Source: an uncultured bacterium
GTDB taxonomy: Bacteria; Elusimicrobiota; Elusimicrobia; Elusimicrobiales; Elusimicrobiaceae
Direction of reading: 5' to 3'
Assembly (NCBI GenBank): GCA_949291545.1
Contig: CASEWB010000006.1
Coordinates: 248,001 to 312,000 of the forward strand
DNA: 64,000 nucleotides
Below are positions 15,630 through 24,707 of this stretch, piece by piece. The position numbers and the translations under genes were made by a program. Every line of letters begins with the position of its first letter. Positions within the stretch are counted from its first letter, which is position 1. The notes under the pieces are model-generated. The model was not told the DNA's origin, ran no database searches, and saw nothing but the letters and a program-made list of their open reading frames with translations.

Positions 15630-16539
15630 AATTATATACTAAAACTTCCCGCTCATTTGCATTTCGATCTTTTTTATTATAACTAGCAGAACGATAATGG
15701 TATACCAAATCTAAGACATGAAAATTGTTTTCCTTAATCCATTTTTTTAATAACAAATTTTGCTTGCCTTTTTTACACAACACATTTGATAGAGCAAAAG
15801 GGACTCCTTTTACATTTAATTCAGACAAAACTTCTAATAAATCCGTTTCATGTTTTTCGGTCCACCCACCGTTCTCATTATATACAGCATCGGTAATTAA
15901 ATAAGGAGGATCGACATAAACGAAATCTTTAGTAGTAAGTCGGAATTCACGAATAACCCGAAAATCAGCCATGTAAAAGTCGATTTTTTTTGTGGAGATT
16001 CCTTTTTTAAAAGAAGATAATTTTTTACGGATACTCCCATTAAAATCAGTTTTCCCCACTGGCATATTAAAAAAACCCTGCGAATTAAATCTAAGATCGT
16101 TATTAAAGCAAAAAGAAAGCAAAACAAATAAGTAAATGGATTTTTCTCTTACTGATGCAAATGAATGAGTATTATAAAATGTCCTAAGACGATTATAAGG
16201 CACTTGATTATAAGCTTTTAAACCGTTGTTCCCAATAACAAAATCTTTATAAAAACTATATTTTTTATGGAATGAATCTGATAAACCAAAAGTCGAAATC
16301 ACTTCCTCAACTTTGGATAGGATTTCCTCTTCTTGTAAATATTTTAATGAAGTTAAAAGCTCTATCACGGGAGCATTGGAATCAATACAAATAATATGTT
16401 GTGCCTCTGCATTTAATCCAACACTAGCTCCACCACAACAAACATCTAAAAAACGATTGATTTTTTTAGGGAATATAGGAAGAATTTGTTCCAGCAATCT
16501 AGACTTATTACCAGTATAATTCAACGGAGAAGCAATCAT
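15619..16539 (-). CDS. D12-class (Dam-like) adenine DNA methyltransferase (first)
   Basis: This 306-residue protein opens with SPLNYTGNKSRLLEQILPIFP, the Dam/D12 motif X, then FLDVCCGGASVGLNA (AdoMet binding) and FVYVDPPYLITDAVYNENGGW (catalytic DPPY). It is distinct from the second methyltransferase of the operon, so each probably modifies a different strand or half-site. Its ATG overlaps the HNH nuclease stop codon (four bases). The target sequence cannot be read from the protein. Confidence 0.88.
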   Translation of the reverse strand: MIASPLNYTGNKSRLLEQILPIFPKKINRFLDVCCGGASVGLNAEAQHIICIDSNAPVIELLTSLKYLQEEEILSKVEEVISTFGLSDSFHKKYSFYKDFVIGNNGLKAYNQVPYNRLRTFYNTHSFASVREKSIYLFVLLSFCFNNDLRFNSQGFFNMPVGKTDFNGSIRKKLSSFKKGISTKKIDFYMADFRVIREFRLTTKDFVYVDPPYLITDAVYNENGGWTEKHETDLLEVLSELNVKGVPFALSNVLCKKGKQNLLLKKWIKENNFHVLDLVYHYRSASYNKKDRNANEREVLVYNYDL

Positions 16540-17876
16540 CTATATTCCTCTATATCTTTTGATAGACCATAAAAACTACAAAGAGTGTCTATATCCACAA
16601 AAATGCCTTTTCGAATCCAGGCTTTTTTATCTATATTTTCATATATCACGCGAAGCATTTTTGCAACTACCGACTCTTCAGCATTGTGTAATTTTCTGTG
16701 ACAATTAGGACATAAGGGAATAATATTTTCCATAATATCCAAGTCATTATTAAAAAGAGAAAAATGCTCTAATTGAATTACATGGTGTCCTTCTAAGTAT
16801 CGTTCATTTTTTCTGGTTTGGAAATATCCTTGTTCATGCCATAATTTATCAACACCATAATATGAAAAAAAGCATTCATTTCCAAAACGAATCATAGCTT
16901 GCTGCTTAATATTAGCTTTTCTGCCAGGCTTATGTCTCTGATAAAAATCTGCTTCTTTAATATTAAGAGCAAAAAGGGCTATTTCTTGAATGTATTTGAA
17001 GAAGCGTTGCAAGAAAGATACTAAAGATTCCTTTTGATCAGGAACTAAATCAAACAATCCCGGGACGGAATTCAATCCTTTTTCATACAACATTTCAACA
17101 TAGCGATATATTAGCTCCTCTTTAATCTGTATAAGGTCCTTGTCAGAAAAACATGAACACGCTTCTTTAAAAATTTTAAAATTAATAATCAGAAAAATTT
17201 CTGCATAGAAATTACGTAAACCTCCAGCATTTTTTATTCTTTTTTTAACAAGAGGATGCGATAAGATCTTCTGGCAATCCAATTCAGAAATATCTTTTTC
17301 TTTTAATAAAGTTAAGGATAGATTCTCTGACTCTGTTAGACTGGGATTATATAAAACCGTTGCCAACAACAAACGATTTACTCTGTCTTCTTTTAATATA
17401 GCATACGCATCTTTTTCAATATCTCCCACATAGAGAGATAAAATCTTATTTATCTCTATTAAGGGTTGTTTTTCAATTTGCCAATATCTTCCTTTCAGAA
17501 GATATAAGGCCAAAAATAATAGGACCTTGGGCTTATTGGTTGATAATTCTGCATATAACTTGCTAGCTAAAATATTTAAGTTCGGATTATTTTCCACATT
17601 ACGAAACAACAAAGAAGCGAGCTCCAGCCTTTTAAAGGCCTGTTTATATTTTTTTTGATTTTTGGGAGAGAAACACCATTTTTTCCAAGCAGCAGGAGAA
17701 GAAGCTTGAAGATATTTTGGAACCAATTTAATAATATAATTACAAAAAGAGGTCCATCTACGGATATTGGTCGTTACGAAACCGAATAAACGATGTGGTG
17801 TTTGGGTATGGCTATGAGAAATAAATTCTTGTTCAGGAATAGTATTTAATTTAGCCAAAATTTCTGTGATATCCAT
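16536..17876 (-). CDS. HNH restriction endonuclease
   Basis: A 446-residue protein. The first 330 residues are helical and unrecognised. The HNH nuclease motif lies near residues 365-405: EGHHVIQLEHF, then MENIIPLCPNCHRKLHN, giving the catalytic His pair, the Asn and half of a zinc-binding set (CPNC). It leads an operon with two adenine methyltransferases, the order expected for a type II, possibly type IIS, restriction system. The promoter has TATAAT about 15 bases before ATG with a GGGG in the leader. Very AT-rich, unlike the flanking 18-20 kb genes. Confidence 0.85.
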   Translation of the reverse strand: MDITEILAKLNTIPEQEFISHSHTQTPHRLFGFVTTNIRRWTSFCNYIIKLVPKYLQASSPAAWKKWCFSPKNQKKYKQAFKRLELASLLFRNVENNPNLNILASKLYAELSTNKPKVLLFLALYLLKGRYWQIEKQPLIEINKILSLYVGDIEKDAYAILKEDRVNRLLLATVLYNPSLTESENLSLTLLKEKDISELDCQKILSHPLVKKRIKNAGGLRNFYAEIFLIINFKIFKEACSCFSDKDLIQIKEELIYRYVEMLYEKGLNSVPGLFDLVPDQKESLVSFLQRFFKYIQEIALFALNIKEADFYQRHKPGRKANIKQQAMIRFGNECFFSYYGVDKLWHEQGYFQTRKNERYLEGHHVIQLEHFSLFNNDLDIMENIIPLCPNCHRKLHNAEESVVAKMLRVIYENIDKKAWIRKGIFVDIDTLCSFYGLSKDIEEYR

Positions 17877-17908
17877 AAAAACCCCTATCTAATTATAGCA
17901 ATTATCAG

Positions 17909-18004
17909 TTATAACAAAAGAGGTTTATAGGCCAACATTTTAAGAATCTGGCTCACGCGGGCGGGGCTCATGCCAAGGGCCGCGGCACATTCCCGCTGGA
18001 AAAG
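17909..18004 (-). pseudogene. Remnant of an HTH protein at the island edge
   Basis: Between the restriction operon and the acetyltransferase the minus strand encodes a C-terminal piece, FQRECAAALGMSPARVSQIL plus about ten residues and a stop. It reads as a convincing helix-turn-helix of the kind found in ParB-like, resolvase-associated or phage proteins. There is no start codon, and the upstream part would run into the acetyltransferase in another frame. It is probably the stump of a gene cut by insertion or deletion. Confidence 0.4.
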
Positions 18005-18005
18005 G

Positions 18006-18623
18006 TTATTTCCCAGCCAGGAACACCCTTTCCCGGGCGGGAAATTGTTCTTGTGTTTTATCAATAAATTTTAATACTTTGGCCGGCACGCCCCCCACAA
18101 TCGCCCGGGGAGGAACGTCTTTAGTCACTACGGCTCCCGCCGCCACCACGGCGCCATCTCCGATTTTTACCCCCGGCACGATGGTAGCATTGGCCCCTAC
18201 CCATACATTCTTGCCAATAAAAATAGGTTCCGGGATTGTAGTAGCGCGTTCCTGCGGGTCCAGTGCGTGGTTTAAAGTCGCCAGTACCACATTATGCCCA
18301 ATTAAAGCGCCGTCATCGATGTATATACCGCCCTGATCCTGGAAGCGGCACCCGGAATTAATAAACACATTTTTCCCAACGGTAATATTCTTGCCGCAAT
18401 CCGTATAGAAAGGCGGGAACATACGGAAAGAAGCGTCCACCGGTTTGCCCGTCAATTCCGAAAACAAAGCTCTTATTTCTTCCGGCTCGTAATAAGCATT
18501 GTTTAATTGTGCGGTAATGCGCATGGCCTCTTGCGCAAGCTGGCTCATATACTGGTGGATTGGCGAGCCGCCTTCCACCGGAAAGCCTTGATTAACGTGA
18601 TTTAAAAACTGTTTTAATTCCAT
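18006..18623 (-). CDS. Sugar O-acetyltransferase (maltose acetyltransferase type, left-handed beta-helix)
   Basis: A 205-residue protein starting at ATG 18623 with AGGAGA upstream. It has the N-terminal Mac-type domain (to about residue 60), then hexapeptide repeats: [31 protein letters not shown], the HALDP catalytic-His loop and [37 protein letters not shown]. It acetylates a sugar or related hydroxyl with acetyl-CoA. It is the second gene of a unit with the DUF3737 protein (8-base gap), divergent from a LysR regulator. Confidence 0.9.
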   Translation of the reverse strand: MELKQFLNHVNQGFPVEGGSPIHQYMSQLAQEAMRITAQLNNAYYEPEEIRALFSELTGKPVDASFRMFPPFYTDCGKNITVGKNVFINSGCRFQDQGGIYIDDGALIGHNVVLATLNHALDPQERATTIPEPIFIGKNVWVGANATIVPGVKIGDGAVVAAGAVVTKDVPPRAIVGGVPAKVLKFIDKTQEQFPARERVFLAGK

Positions 18624-18631
18624 TTTTTCTC

Positions 18632-19489
18632 CTATGCTGCCACCGGCTGTTGTTGCAAAATTTGGCAATTTGAACCAGGGAGGCGGTTTTCGTCTAAAAT
18701 AATTTCCCCAATATGCAAAGCACGAATATATCCTTTGTGCGGATTTTTCACACTGACGATATCCGTAATCACATCTGCCTGCACCTCGCTATACTCAAAG
18801 GCCAAATCCGCTCCTTTCATTTCGCAATTTTTAAGTACTAAATTTTTGGCATAGCACAAAGGCTGCGTGCCGATAATTTTGCAATTGGTAAAGGTTAAGT
18901 TCTTGGAATACCACCCCAAATACTCTCCTTTTACAATACTATCCTCCACCGTCACGTTTTCGCTGTGCCAAAAAGCGTCTTTCGTGTCCAGCACGCTGTG
19001 GCGGATAGACAAATTTTTAACATACTGAAAGGAATATTTGGCCTTCATATCCAAACGGTTCACTTTTACATTCTGACAGTCCAAAAACGGATATTCCGAC
19101 ACCAAACTGCAGCGGTTTAAAACTAAGTCCCGGCATTTCCAACCGAACTCGGACGAATTAATTTGGCATTCCTCCAGCTCCACACTGCGCCCTTCCCGCA
19201 CGGCCTTTATGCCGCCTAAGGTGCATTTTAGCAAACGGATATCTTTGTTATACCATAAGGCGGCCCGGCAATCTTCGGTCATACGGCAGGATTCCACTGT
19301 GCTGTGGTCCACATGCCACAGCGGGTAGCGCAGGCGGAAATCACAATCAGTGATATGCAAAGAACCCGCCTCTTTCAAGGCCGACTCCCCATCGGCGGGA
19401 CCGTCAAACACACAATGCCGCACTTCTGCATTCTTAATACCATACAAAGCCCGTTCCTGATCTAACATCAAATTCGTATATTGCTTCAT
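18632..19489 (-). CDS. DUF3737-family right-handed beta-helix protein
   Basis: About 285 residues; ATG 19489 is preferred because GAGG lies eight bases upstream. The chain is a ladder of short repeats with alternating Cys/Asn/Asp-rich turns (HCVFDG, ITDCDF, LKNCEM), each reading like one rung of a parallel beta-helix. This is the DUF3737 pattern seen in Firmicutes and Bacteroidota. No signal peptide. The biochemical role of the family is unknown; pairing with an acetyltransferase and a LysR regulator hints at carbohydrate or small-molecule modification (inference). Confidence 0.8.
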   Translation of the reverse strand: MKQYTNLMLDQERALYGIKNAEVRHCVFDGPADGESALKEAGSLHITDCDFRLRYPLWHVDHSTVESCRMTEDCRAALWYNKDIRLLKCTLGGIKAVREGRSVELEECQINSSEFGWKCRDLVLNRCSLVSEYPFLDCQNVKVNRLDMKAKYSFQYVKNLSIRHSVLDTKDAFWHSENVTVEDSIVKGEYLGWYSKNLTFTNCKIIGTQPLCYAKNLVLKNCEMKGADLAFEYSEVQADVITDIVSVKNPHKGYIRALHIGEIILDENRLPGSNCQILQQQPVAA

Positions 19490-19556
19490 ACCCATTCACC
19501 TCGTTAAAAACAGTTTAAAAAAAACCAAATTATATATCAAATACTTATTTTTTATG

Positions 19557-19576
19557 GTATTATATGCATATAATAC
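19557..19576. promoter_or_regulatory. Perfect 20-bp palindrome, candidate LysR operator
   Basis: Each half is GTATTATATG and its exact complement. It lies in the 104-base gap between the divergent LysR and DUF3737 genes, 18 bases before the LysR start, where an autoregulatory LysR site would be expected. It is AT-rich, and part could instead serve as a -10 element. Confidence 0.45.
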
Positions 19577-19593
19577 ATATAATAGGGGGCTCT

Positions 19594-20481
19594 ATGGATT
19601 TGCGCGTATTACGGTATTTTTTAGCGATAGCACAAGAGGGTAATGTTTCGCGGGCAGCGCGGGCCGTACACATTTCCCAGCCGAATCTTTCCCGGCAAAT
19701 AATGGAGCTTGAAAAGGAATTAAAAACCCGCTTATTTGAAAGAGGTACTAAAAAACGCCCTTTAGCACTTACCCAGGAAGGGGAACTGTTGCGCAAAAGA
19801 GCGGAAGAATTAATCACGCTGGCCGAAAAAACAAAGGCGGAATTTTCCTCCCCTGCGGGGCAAATTACGGGGGATTTGTATCTTGGCGGAGGAGAAACAG
19901 CCGCCATGCGCTTTATTGCCCAAGCCCTCCGGCGCATGCAGCGCCAGCACCCGCTGGTGCGGTACCACCTGTTCAGCGGCAACGCGACGGACGTAACAGA
20001 ACGGCTGGATAAGGGGCTGTTGGACTTTGCTTTGCTGATTGGAGCCGCCAAGTTGGAACAATATAACTATATTACCCTGCCGCTGCAGGACCGCTGGGGG
20101 TTGCTCCTCCCGGCCACACATTCCCTGGCCGAACATGAGGCTATCCACGCGCAAGATTTGGAAGGAGTCCCGCTTTTAGTTTCCCAACAAGCGGAGCGGT
20201 ACAATGAACTAGCCGGCTGGTTTGGCAAAACGGCACAAAAACTGGATATAGTAGCCACTTATAATCTTATTTACAATGCAGCCCAATTGGTGGAAGAAAA
20301 AATCGGCTGTGCGTTAACACTGGAAAAACTTGTAAACACCTCTGGCAGTTCGTCCTTGTGTTTCCGCCCGCTGGAACCGGCGGTGTATTCGCCTTTGTAT
20401 CTAGTATGGAAAAAGCACGCCGTTTTTTCTAAAGCGGCTGAGCAATTTTTAAAAGAAATTCGTTCTCTATGCCAGGTATAG
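19594..20481 (+). CDS. LysR-family transcriptional regulator
   Basis: A 295-residue regulator. ATG 19594 is chosen for the GGGGG at -9 and the MDLRVLRYF opening, which is canonical. Residues 1-60 are the winged HTH (NVSRAARAVHISQPNLSRQI), followed by the linker helix and a periplasmic-binding-protein-like effector domain. It diverges from the DUF3737/acetyltransferase unit and probably controls it and itself through the intergenic palindrome. The effector is unknown. Confidence 0.93.
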   Translation: MDLRVLRYFLAIAQEGNVSRAARAVHISQPNLSRQIMELEKELKTRLFERGTKKRPLALTQEGELLRKRAEELITLAEKTKAEFSSPAGQITGDLYLGGGETAAMRFIAQALRRMQRQHPLVRYHLFSGNATDVTERLDKGLLDFALLIGAAKLEQYNYITLPLQDRWGLLLPATHSLAEHEAIHAQDLEGVPLLVSQQAERYNELAGWFGKTAQKLDIVATYNLIYNAAQLVEEKIGCALTLEKLVNTSGSSSLCFRPLEPAVYSPLYLVWKKHAVFSKAAEQFLKEIRSLCQV

Positions 20482-20609
20482 GCCTAGCTCCAAACTATTA
20501 GAGCCCTCACCCTGCCAGCAAAAACTTTCAGCCCCTTTTTAACCTTTATAACAAGCAAATTTAGTAATCTAAAAAATTTTTATCCCCTAGTTTTTTTAAG
20601 AAAATTTCT

Positions 20610-20615
20610 TATAAT
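20610..20615 (+). promoter_or_regulatory. -10 box of pilin gene
   Basis: Consensus TATAAT 20 bases before the pilin ATG; GGGG in the short leader could serve as the ribosome site. This promoter lacks the poly-T spacer seen at three other pilins. Confidence 0.5.
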
Positions 20616-20635
20616 ATAAATAAGCGGGGCGTCTT

Positions 20636-21124
20636 ATGAAAAACATTAAAAAAGGTTTCACATTAATAGAGCTACTTGTGGTTGTTTTAATTATTGGTAT
20701 TTTGGCAGCCATTGCGGTGCCACAGTACCAACAGGCAGTATTGCGCAGCCGCGCGGCCGAAATATGGGCTGTTTTGCCTACGGTACGCACCGCGCTGGAA
20801 GAATACTGCTTAGCCAATGGATATTCACATATTCGTCCAACATGGGAGGATTTGTCCGTTACGGTTCCGAGAAAAGATTACTTGAGCTTTCAAATGAGCA
20901 CTTGCAGCTCTTTTTCCGATCCTTCTGACGTAGTGGCGAGTGCAACCTTAGCATATGGTCCCCGTAAAACAGTATCCTTGGGTTTTACGGCAGATAATAG
21001 GAAATATTGCTACGCCCAGTATTCGCGCGACAACGGAGGCAATGCTTGCCGTCAGCTAGGGTTTACGCAAGGCAGCAGTTGGTGCCATACAAGCGGCATG
21101 TGTTCGGGTTCTTACTACGATTAA
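20636..21124 (+). CDS. Type IV pilin-like protein
   Basis: A 162-residue protein with a five-residue basic leader (MKNIKK) and [19 protein letters not shown], then [14 protein letters not shown]. This is the prepilin peptidase site, Glu+5 and N-terminal helix. The C-terminal domain has six cysteines and ends in a Cys/Gly/Ser/Tyr-rich segment, suggesting disulfide loops. It is monocistronic, with a terminator right after it. It may form part of a pilus, a pseudopilus, or a surface repertoire; assembly genes are elsewhere. Confidence 0.9.
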   Translation: MKNIKKGFTLIELLVVVLIIGILAAIAVPQYQQAVLRSRAAEIWAVLPTVRTALEEYCLANGYSHIRPTWEDLSVTVPRKDYLSFQMSTCSSFSDPSDVVASATLAYGPRKTVSLGFTADNRKYCYAQYSRDNGGNACRQLGFTQGSSWCHTSGMCSGSYYD

Positions 21125-21136
21125 TTCCGTCTCTTT

Positions 21137-21170
21137 GGGCAAAGGCCTTTAATAGGTCTTTGCCCATTTT
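21137..21170 (+). terminator. Rho-independent terminator after pilin
   Basis: GGGCAAAG / CTTTGCCC stem followed by ATTTTTAT, 13 bases after the stop. Confidence 0.75.
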
Positions 21171-21187
21171 TATATTTGCCTTTCTGC

Positions 21188-22831
21188 ATGAAAAACATTC
21201 GTTTTCCCTCTTTTAAATTTTTCCTCTCACCCGTTTTTAAAAACGGGTTTTTATTGTTGTCTTTTTGTGTATGGGGCGGCGGGCTAAGCATATTAATGGG
21301 GCAAGACGCCAGCATAGACCTGTTAAACTATCATTTGTACAATCCCTTTGCTTTTTTGCATGGCCGCGGAGCGGTGGATTTAATTCCGGCCGGTATGCAC
21401 ACCTTTTTTAACCCGCTGTTGGATATTCCGTATTATTTGTTATTTACGGGGCTGAATGATTTCCCGCGTTTGACGGCCTTTTTGCAAGGGCTGTGGTATG
21501 GTGTGTTTTTATTTGCCGGGTGGAAAGTATGTGCCCTGTTGTGGCCGGGCTTTCATTCGCCCGTCCAAAAGCTGGGCCGTTTAAGCGCCTTTATTTTGGC
21601 CTGTACCGGCACGGCGACGCTTTCACAAATCGGTCTCTCCAGCAACGAAATCCCCCTCGCAGCCGGGGCTTTATTCGTTTGCTGGCTGCTCCTTGCGCAA
21701 AGCCGTTCCGCCCAAACAAAACCTATGGCATGGGCGGCCGCCGCAGCCCTGACCGGCGCCCTGTTTGGCCTGAAATACACCTTTGGCCCCACCGCCGTGG
21801 GCCTGGCGCTGGCCGGGGGCTACCTTTGGTGGCGCCAAGGACATACCTTAAAAATTTTGGGGATTTGCCTTGTGTGCGGCATCGGCGGCTTTTTGCTGAC
21901 CAACGGTTTTTTTATGTGGCACCTGTGGCAAGAATTGGGTAATCCTTTCTTTCCGTATTTTAACCATATTTTTCAATCGCCTTTTTTTGACACCATTAAC
22001 TTATCAAACGGAACGGGGGCGGCGCGCACCTGGCTGGAGGCGTTCACGTTGCCTTTTACGCGCATAAACCTTTCGGTGGTAGAGTTTCAAACGGACGGGC
22101 GGCTGGCGCTGGGGCTTGTGTCGTGGAGCATTTGGCTTATCTTATTGTGCTTTAAAAAAGTCCGCCAAGTCGCACCGCTGGGCGGGCTGTTGCCGGCGCT
22201 GGTGCTGTTGTTTGGCGCCTCCTACGGGCTGTGGGCCCTCGTATTTGGCGTAATGCGCTACGAAATTGTGCTGGAATTTCTTTCGGCGTTGCTATTTGTA
22301 TCGCTGGCGCAATATTTGTTGGGGCAAGTGACCGGGGCCGTACTGGCTGTTGCGATAACGTTTTATTTAGTTGTTGCCCCGAAGATGATTTGGGGACGGA
22401 CGGCCTATGCACAAACCAATTTTCAGGCAACTCTCCCCGCCGTGGAAGAAAATGCCCTGGTATTGCTGGGCGGGCACCTGTCGTTCCTCACGCTGGCCAA
22501 TCCGCAGGCGCAATACGTCGGCGGCATTTGGTTTCGTCCGGAAGATTACCCGGAAAAACAAAAATATAGGGCCATGCAACTCAACATCCTGCGGCCGAAC
22601 GACTACCGTTTCCATTTTGAAGACCTCATTCGCCGCAAAGTGCAGCAACACCAAGGCCCGCTCTATATTATCGGGCCGTACCCATCACTCACCAAACACC
22701 CGGCCACCTGGGCGCGGTATGGCGTGGAGCTGATAGACCCGGCACAAAAGTGTGTGATGTTTACCAGCAATTTAGATATGTATTACGGAGGATTTTGGCT
22801 ATGCCCGGCCCGCAAGACCGCCCGGAATTAA
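21188..22831 (+). CDS. Polytopic membrane protein, GT-C glycosyltransferase-like
   Basis: A 547-residue protein with ten or more hydrophobic segments. ATG 21188 is taken as the start (a TTG 12 bases earlier is possible). After the first membrane helix is a conserved-looking acidic loop, MGQDASIDLLNYHLYNPFAF, placed where GT-C enzymes hold their catalytic Asp. The C-terminal 100 residues are soluble. It overlaps the following family-2 glycosyltransferase gene by 31 bases, so they probably act together in lipid-linked sugar transfer to a surface glycan or protein. Family assignment is tentative. Confidence 0.65.
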   Translation: MKNIRFPSFKFFLSPVFKNGFLLLSFCVWGGGLSILMGQDASIDLLNYHLYNPFAFLHGRGAVDLIPAGMHTFFNPLLDIPYYLLFTGLNDFPRLTAFLQGLWYGVFLFAGWKVCALLWPGFHSPVQKLGRLSAFILACTGTATLSQIGLSSNEIPLAAGALFVCWLLLAQSRSAQTKPMAWAAAAALTGALFGLKYTFGPTAVGLALAGGYLWWRQGHTLKILGICLVCGIGGFLLTNGFFMWHLWQELGNPFFPYFNHIFQSPFFDTINLSNGTGAARTWLEAFTLPFTRINLSVVEFQTDGRLALGLVSWSIWLILLCFKKVRQVAPLGGLLPALVLLFGASYGLWALVFGVMRYEIVLEFLSALLFVSLAQYLLGQVTGAVLAVAITFYLVVAPKMIWGRTAYAQTNFQATLPAVEENALVLLGGHLSFLTLANPQAQYVGGIWFRPEDYPEKQKYRAMQLNILRPNDYRFHFEDLIRRKVQQHQGPLYIIGPYPSLTKHPATWARYGVELIDPAQKCVMFTSNLDMYYGGFWLCPARKTARN

Positions 22832-23520
22832 GCATTGTATTCCCCTGCCGCAACGAAGAAAAATCGCTCCCCGCCTGCCTGCAGGAAGCACAACGCGCCT
22901 GCCAGCAGGCACACCTCCGCGCGGAAATCATCGTGGCGGATAACGGGTCTACGGATCGTAGCGCCGCTGTGGCGCAAGAAGCCGGGGCGCGGGTCATACC
23001 CGTTGCGCAAAAAGGCTACGGGGCCGCCCTGCACGCAGGCATTTTGGCCGCGCGCGGTCAGTGGGTCTGTTTTTGCGATGCGGACGGTTCGTACCCGGCG
23101 GAATATTTCCCGCAAATGCTGCAAGTGGTTCAAGCCTCCGGCGCGGATTTATTATTAGCCAACCGTTTGCACGGGCATATTTTACCCCGTGCCATGCCCT
23201 TTTTAAACCGCTATGTCGGGACGCCCATTCTGTCGTGGCTGATTCGGCGGTTGTTTAAACTGCCCACCTATGATTGCAACAGCGGAATGCGCATCCTGCG
23301 GCGGGATAAATACGAAGAGCTGAACCTGCAAACGCGGGATATGTCTTACGCGAGCGAAATGCTCTGCCAAGCGGCCAAGCAGAAATGGGAATACCGGGAA
23401 TGGATTTCGCCGCTGTTTCGCCCGGACACCCGCCAGGGGCGCCCCCCGCACCTGCAGCGCTGGAAAGACGGCGCGCGGCATTTAAAAACCATTTTGCGCT
23501 GTTACTTCCACCCGCACTAA
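22801..23520 (+). CDS. Family 2 glycosyltransferase (dolichyl-phosphate-mannose synthase-like)
   Basis: A 239-residue protein from ATG 22801, which has GGAGG nine bases upstream inside the preceding gene. It has the GT-A core: LSIVFPCRNEEKSLPACL, IIVADNGSTDRSA, CFCDADGSYPAEYF (DxD-type metal site) and YDCNSGMRILRRDKY. It has no membrane anchor, unlike the GtrB-like protein at 34366. It likely loads a sugar from a nucleotide donor onto polyprenyl phosphate for the membrane protein upstream (inference from order). Confidence 0.88.
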   Translation: MPGPQDRPELSIVFPCRNEEKSLPACLQEAQRACQQAHLRAEIIVADNGSTDRSAAVAQEAGARVIPVAQKGYGAALHAGILAARGQWVCFCDADGSYPAEYFPQMLQVVQASGADLLLANRLHGHILPRAMPFLNRYVGTPILSWLIRRLFKLPTYDCNSGMRILRRDKYEELNLQTRDMSYASEMLCQAAKQKWEYREWISPLFRPDTRQGRPPHLQRWKDGARHLKTILRCYFHPH

Positions 23521-24623
23521 TCGGCCGGCTTTTCCAGGCGTACCCGCGGCGGATAGTTTTTTAATTTTCGGTAGAATTTTCTGAGGTTCTTGCCGGAAAT
23601 TTGCTTGATTTGGTCCAACATCCAAGAGGGGTCGGCGTCAAAATTAAAAAGCGGAATCACCAAATCCGCTCCGGCCGATAGAGCCCAGTTCATTTGTTCT
23701 CCTTCGGACACAAATTCCCGCGGGCCCGACGCCACCATATTCAGCGCGTCCGGCACAATCCACCCGTCAAAGTCCAGCTCCCTCCGCACAAAGCGGTAAA
23801 AATTCGGCGAATAGGTGGACACCCGTTCCGGGTCAATGGACGTATAATAGGCATGCGCCGTCATCAAAAACGGCCAACGGTTGGCGGCCTGAAACGGCGG
23901 CAAAAGTTGCTGGCGTATTTCCTCCTGCGTCAGAGCAACCACTTGCCGCTCGTAATGCGGGTCCGACGTTTCCGCCGATTGCCCCAACGCGTGCTTATAA
24001 CACGGGATCACTCCCCCCGCCGCCAAACCAGCCGCATACGCGGCGGATAGTTCTTCCACTATCTTTACATCCGCGGAAAAATACCGGCTTTTGTGGGGAG
24101 AGTCCCCTCGGGGGGTTACCTCTGCTAACGGCGCAAACACTACGTTCACTGTTAAGTTTTTCAAAAATTTCCCCGTACGCACGCCATATTCGTATGTTTC
24201 TTCAATGGCTTTTTTTCGGTCTTTTTGGGCCAATTTGCCAAAGGTGGCCGCCGCAGGCGCCGGGAAAGAAGGATCAAACTGTTTTATCCGGTTGACGCTT
24301 CCGCCTTCTTGGTCGATAAAAAATACAAAATCCCGGCGGCCCAGGACTTCTTCCAATTCTTGGCGCAGGATCCGCGGGTCTAAATTTTTGTGTGAAGGCA
24401 ACCCCAACAAAAAGCCGTACGGGTTGGCCTGGCGATAAAACTGCTTGTCCGCCGCCGTCATGGGGTAATGATTTACCAACAAAATAACCGGGCGCAGCGG
24501 CGGCTTGGGGCTAGGCCACAGCCACCAAATAGCCCCAAACGCCGCCAACACCAGTACCAACCGCAACAAGCGGCCCCAGGTAAGCGGACGGGTAAAATAA
24601 GAAGCTAAAAAATCGTTTGACAT
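23517..24623 (-). CDS. Glycoside hydrolase family 3, NagZ-like beta-N-acetylhexosaminidase
   Basis: A 368-residue protein with one N-terminal membrane segment (about residues 19-37) that anchors it facing the periplasm. The GH3 barrel shows FFIDQEGGSVNRI, a catalytic-loop variant CYKHALGQSAETSDPH (NagZ has KHFPGHGDT.xDSH) and IVPDALNM with the likely nucleophile Asp. In NagZ this removes GlcNAc from anhydro-muropeptides. The altered loop and the membrane anchor mean the substrate may differ. Convergent with the glycosyltransferase to its left (4-base overlap of ends). Confidence 0.82.
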   Translation of the reverse strand: MSNDFLASYFTRPLTWGRLLRLVLVLAAFGAIWWLWPSPKPPLRPVILLVNHYPMTAADKQFYRQANPYGFLLGLPSHKNLDPRILRQELEEVLGRRDFVFFIDQEGGSVNRIKQFDPSFPAPAAATFGKLAQKDRKKAIEETYEYGVRTGKFLKNLTVNVVFAPLAEVTPRGDSPHKSRYFSADVKIVEELSAAYAAGLAAGGVIPCYKHALGQSAETSDPHYERQVVALTQEEIRQQLLPPFQAANRWPFLMTAHAYYTSIDPERVSTYSPNFYRFVRRELDFDGWIVPDALNMVASGPREFVSEGEQMNWALSAGADLVIPLFNFDADPSWMLDQIKQISGKNLRKFYRKLKNYPPRVRLEKPAD

Positions 24624-24679
24624 ACTCTATCTACCAAATACCAGGCACTGCCTTGGCGCCTTCCTCCCCTAGCCAACAT

Positions 24680-24701
24680 AAAAAGGGCCCAACGCAGGGC
24701 C
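24680..24701 (-). terminator. Rho-independent terminator of the small minus-strand gene
   Basis: GGCCC / GGGCC stem with a six-base loop followed on the minus strand by CTTTTTAT, seven bases after the stop at 24708. Confidence 0.55.
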
Positions 24702-24707
24702 GGCCCG

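Noticed and set aside
6800-17876. One single island holding both the Argonaute pair and the restriction operon
   Set aside because: The tRNA-end repeat and orphan terminator at 14.41-14.50 kb fit a right end there. I kept the one-island model only as an alternative.
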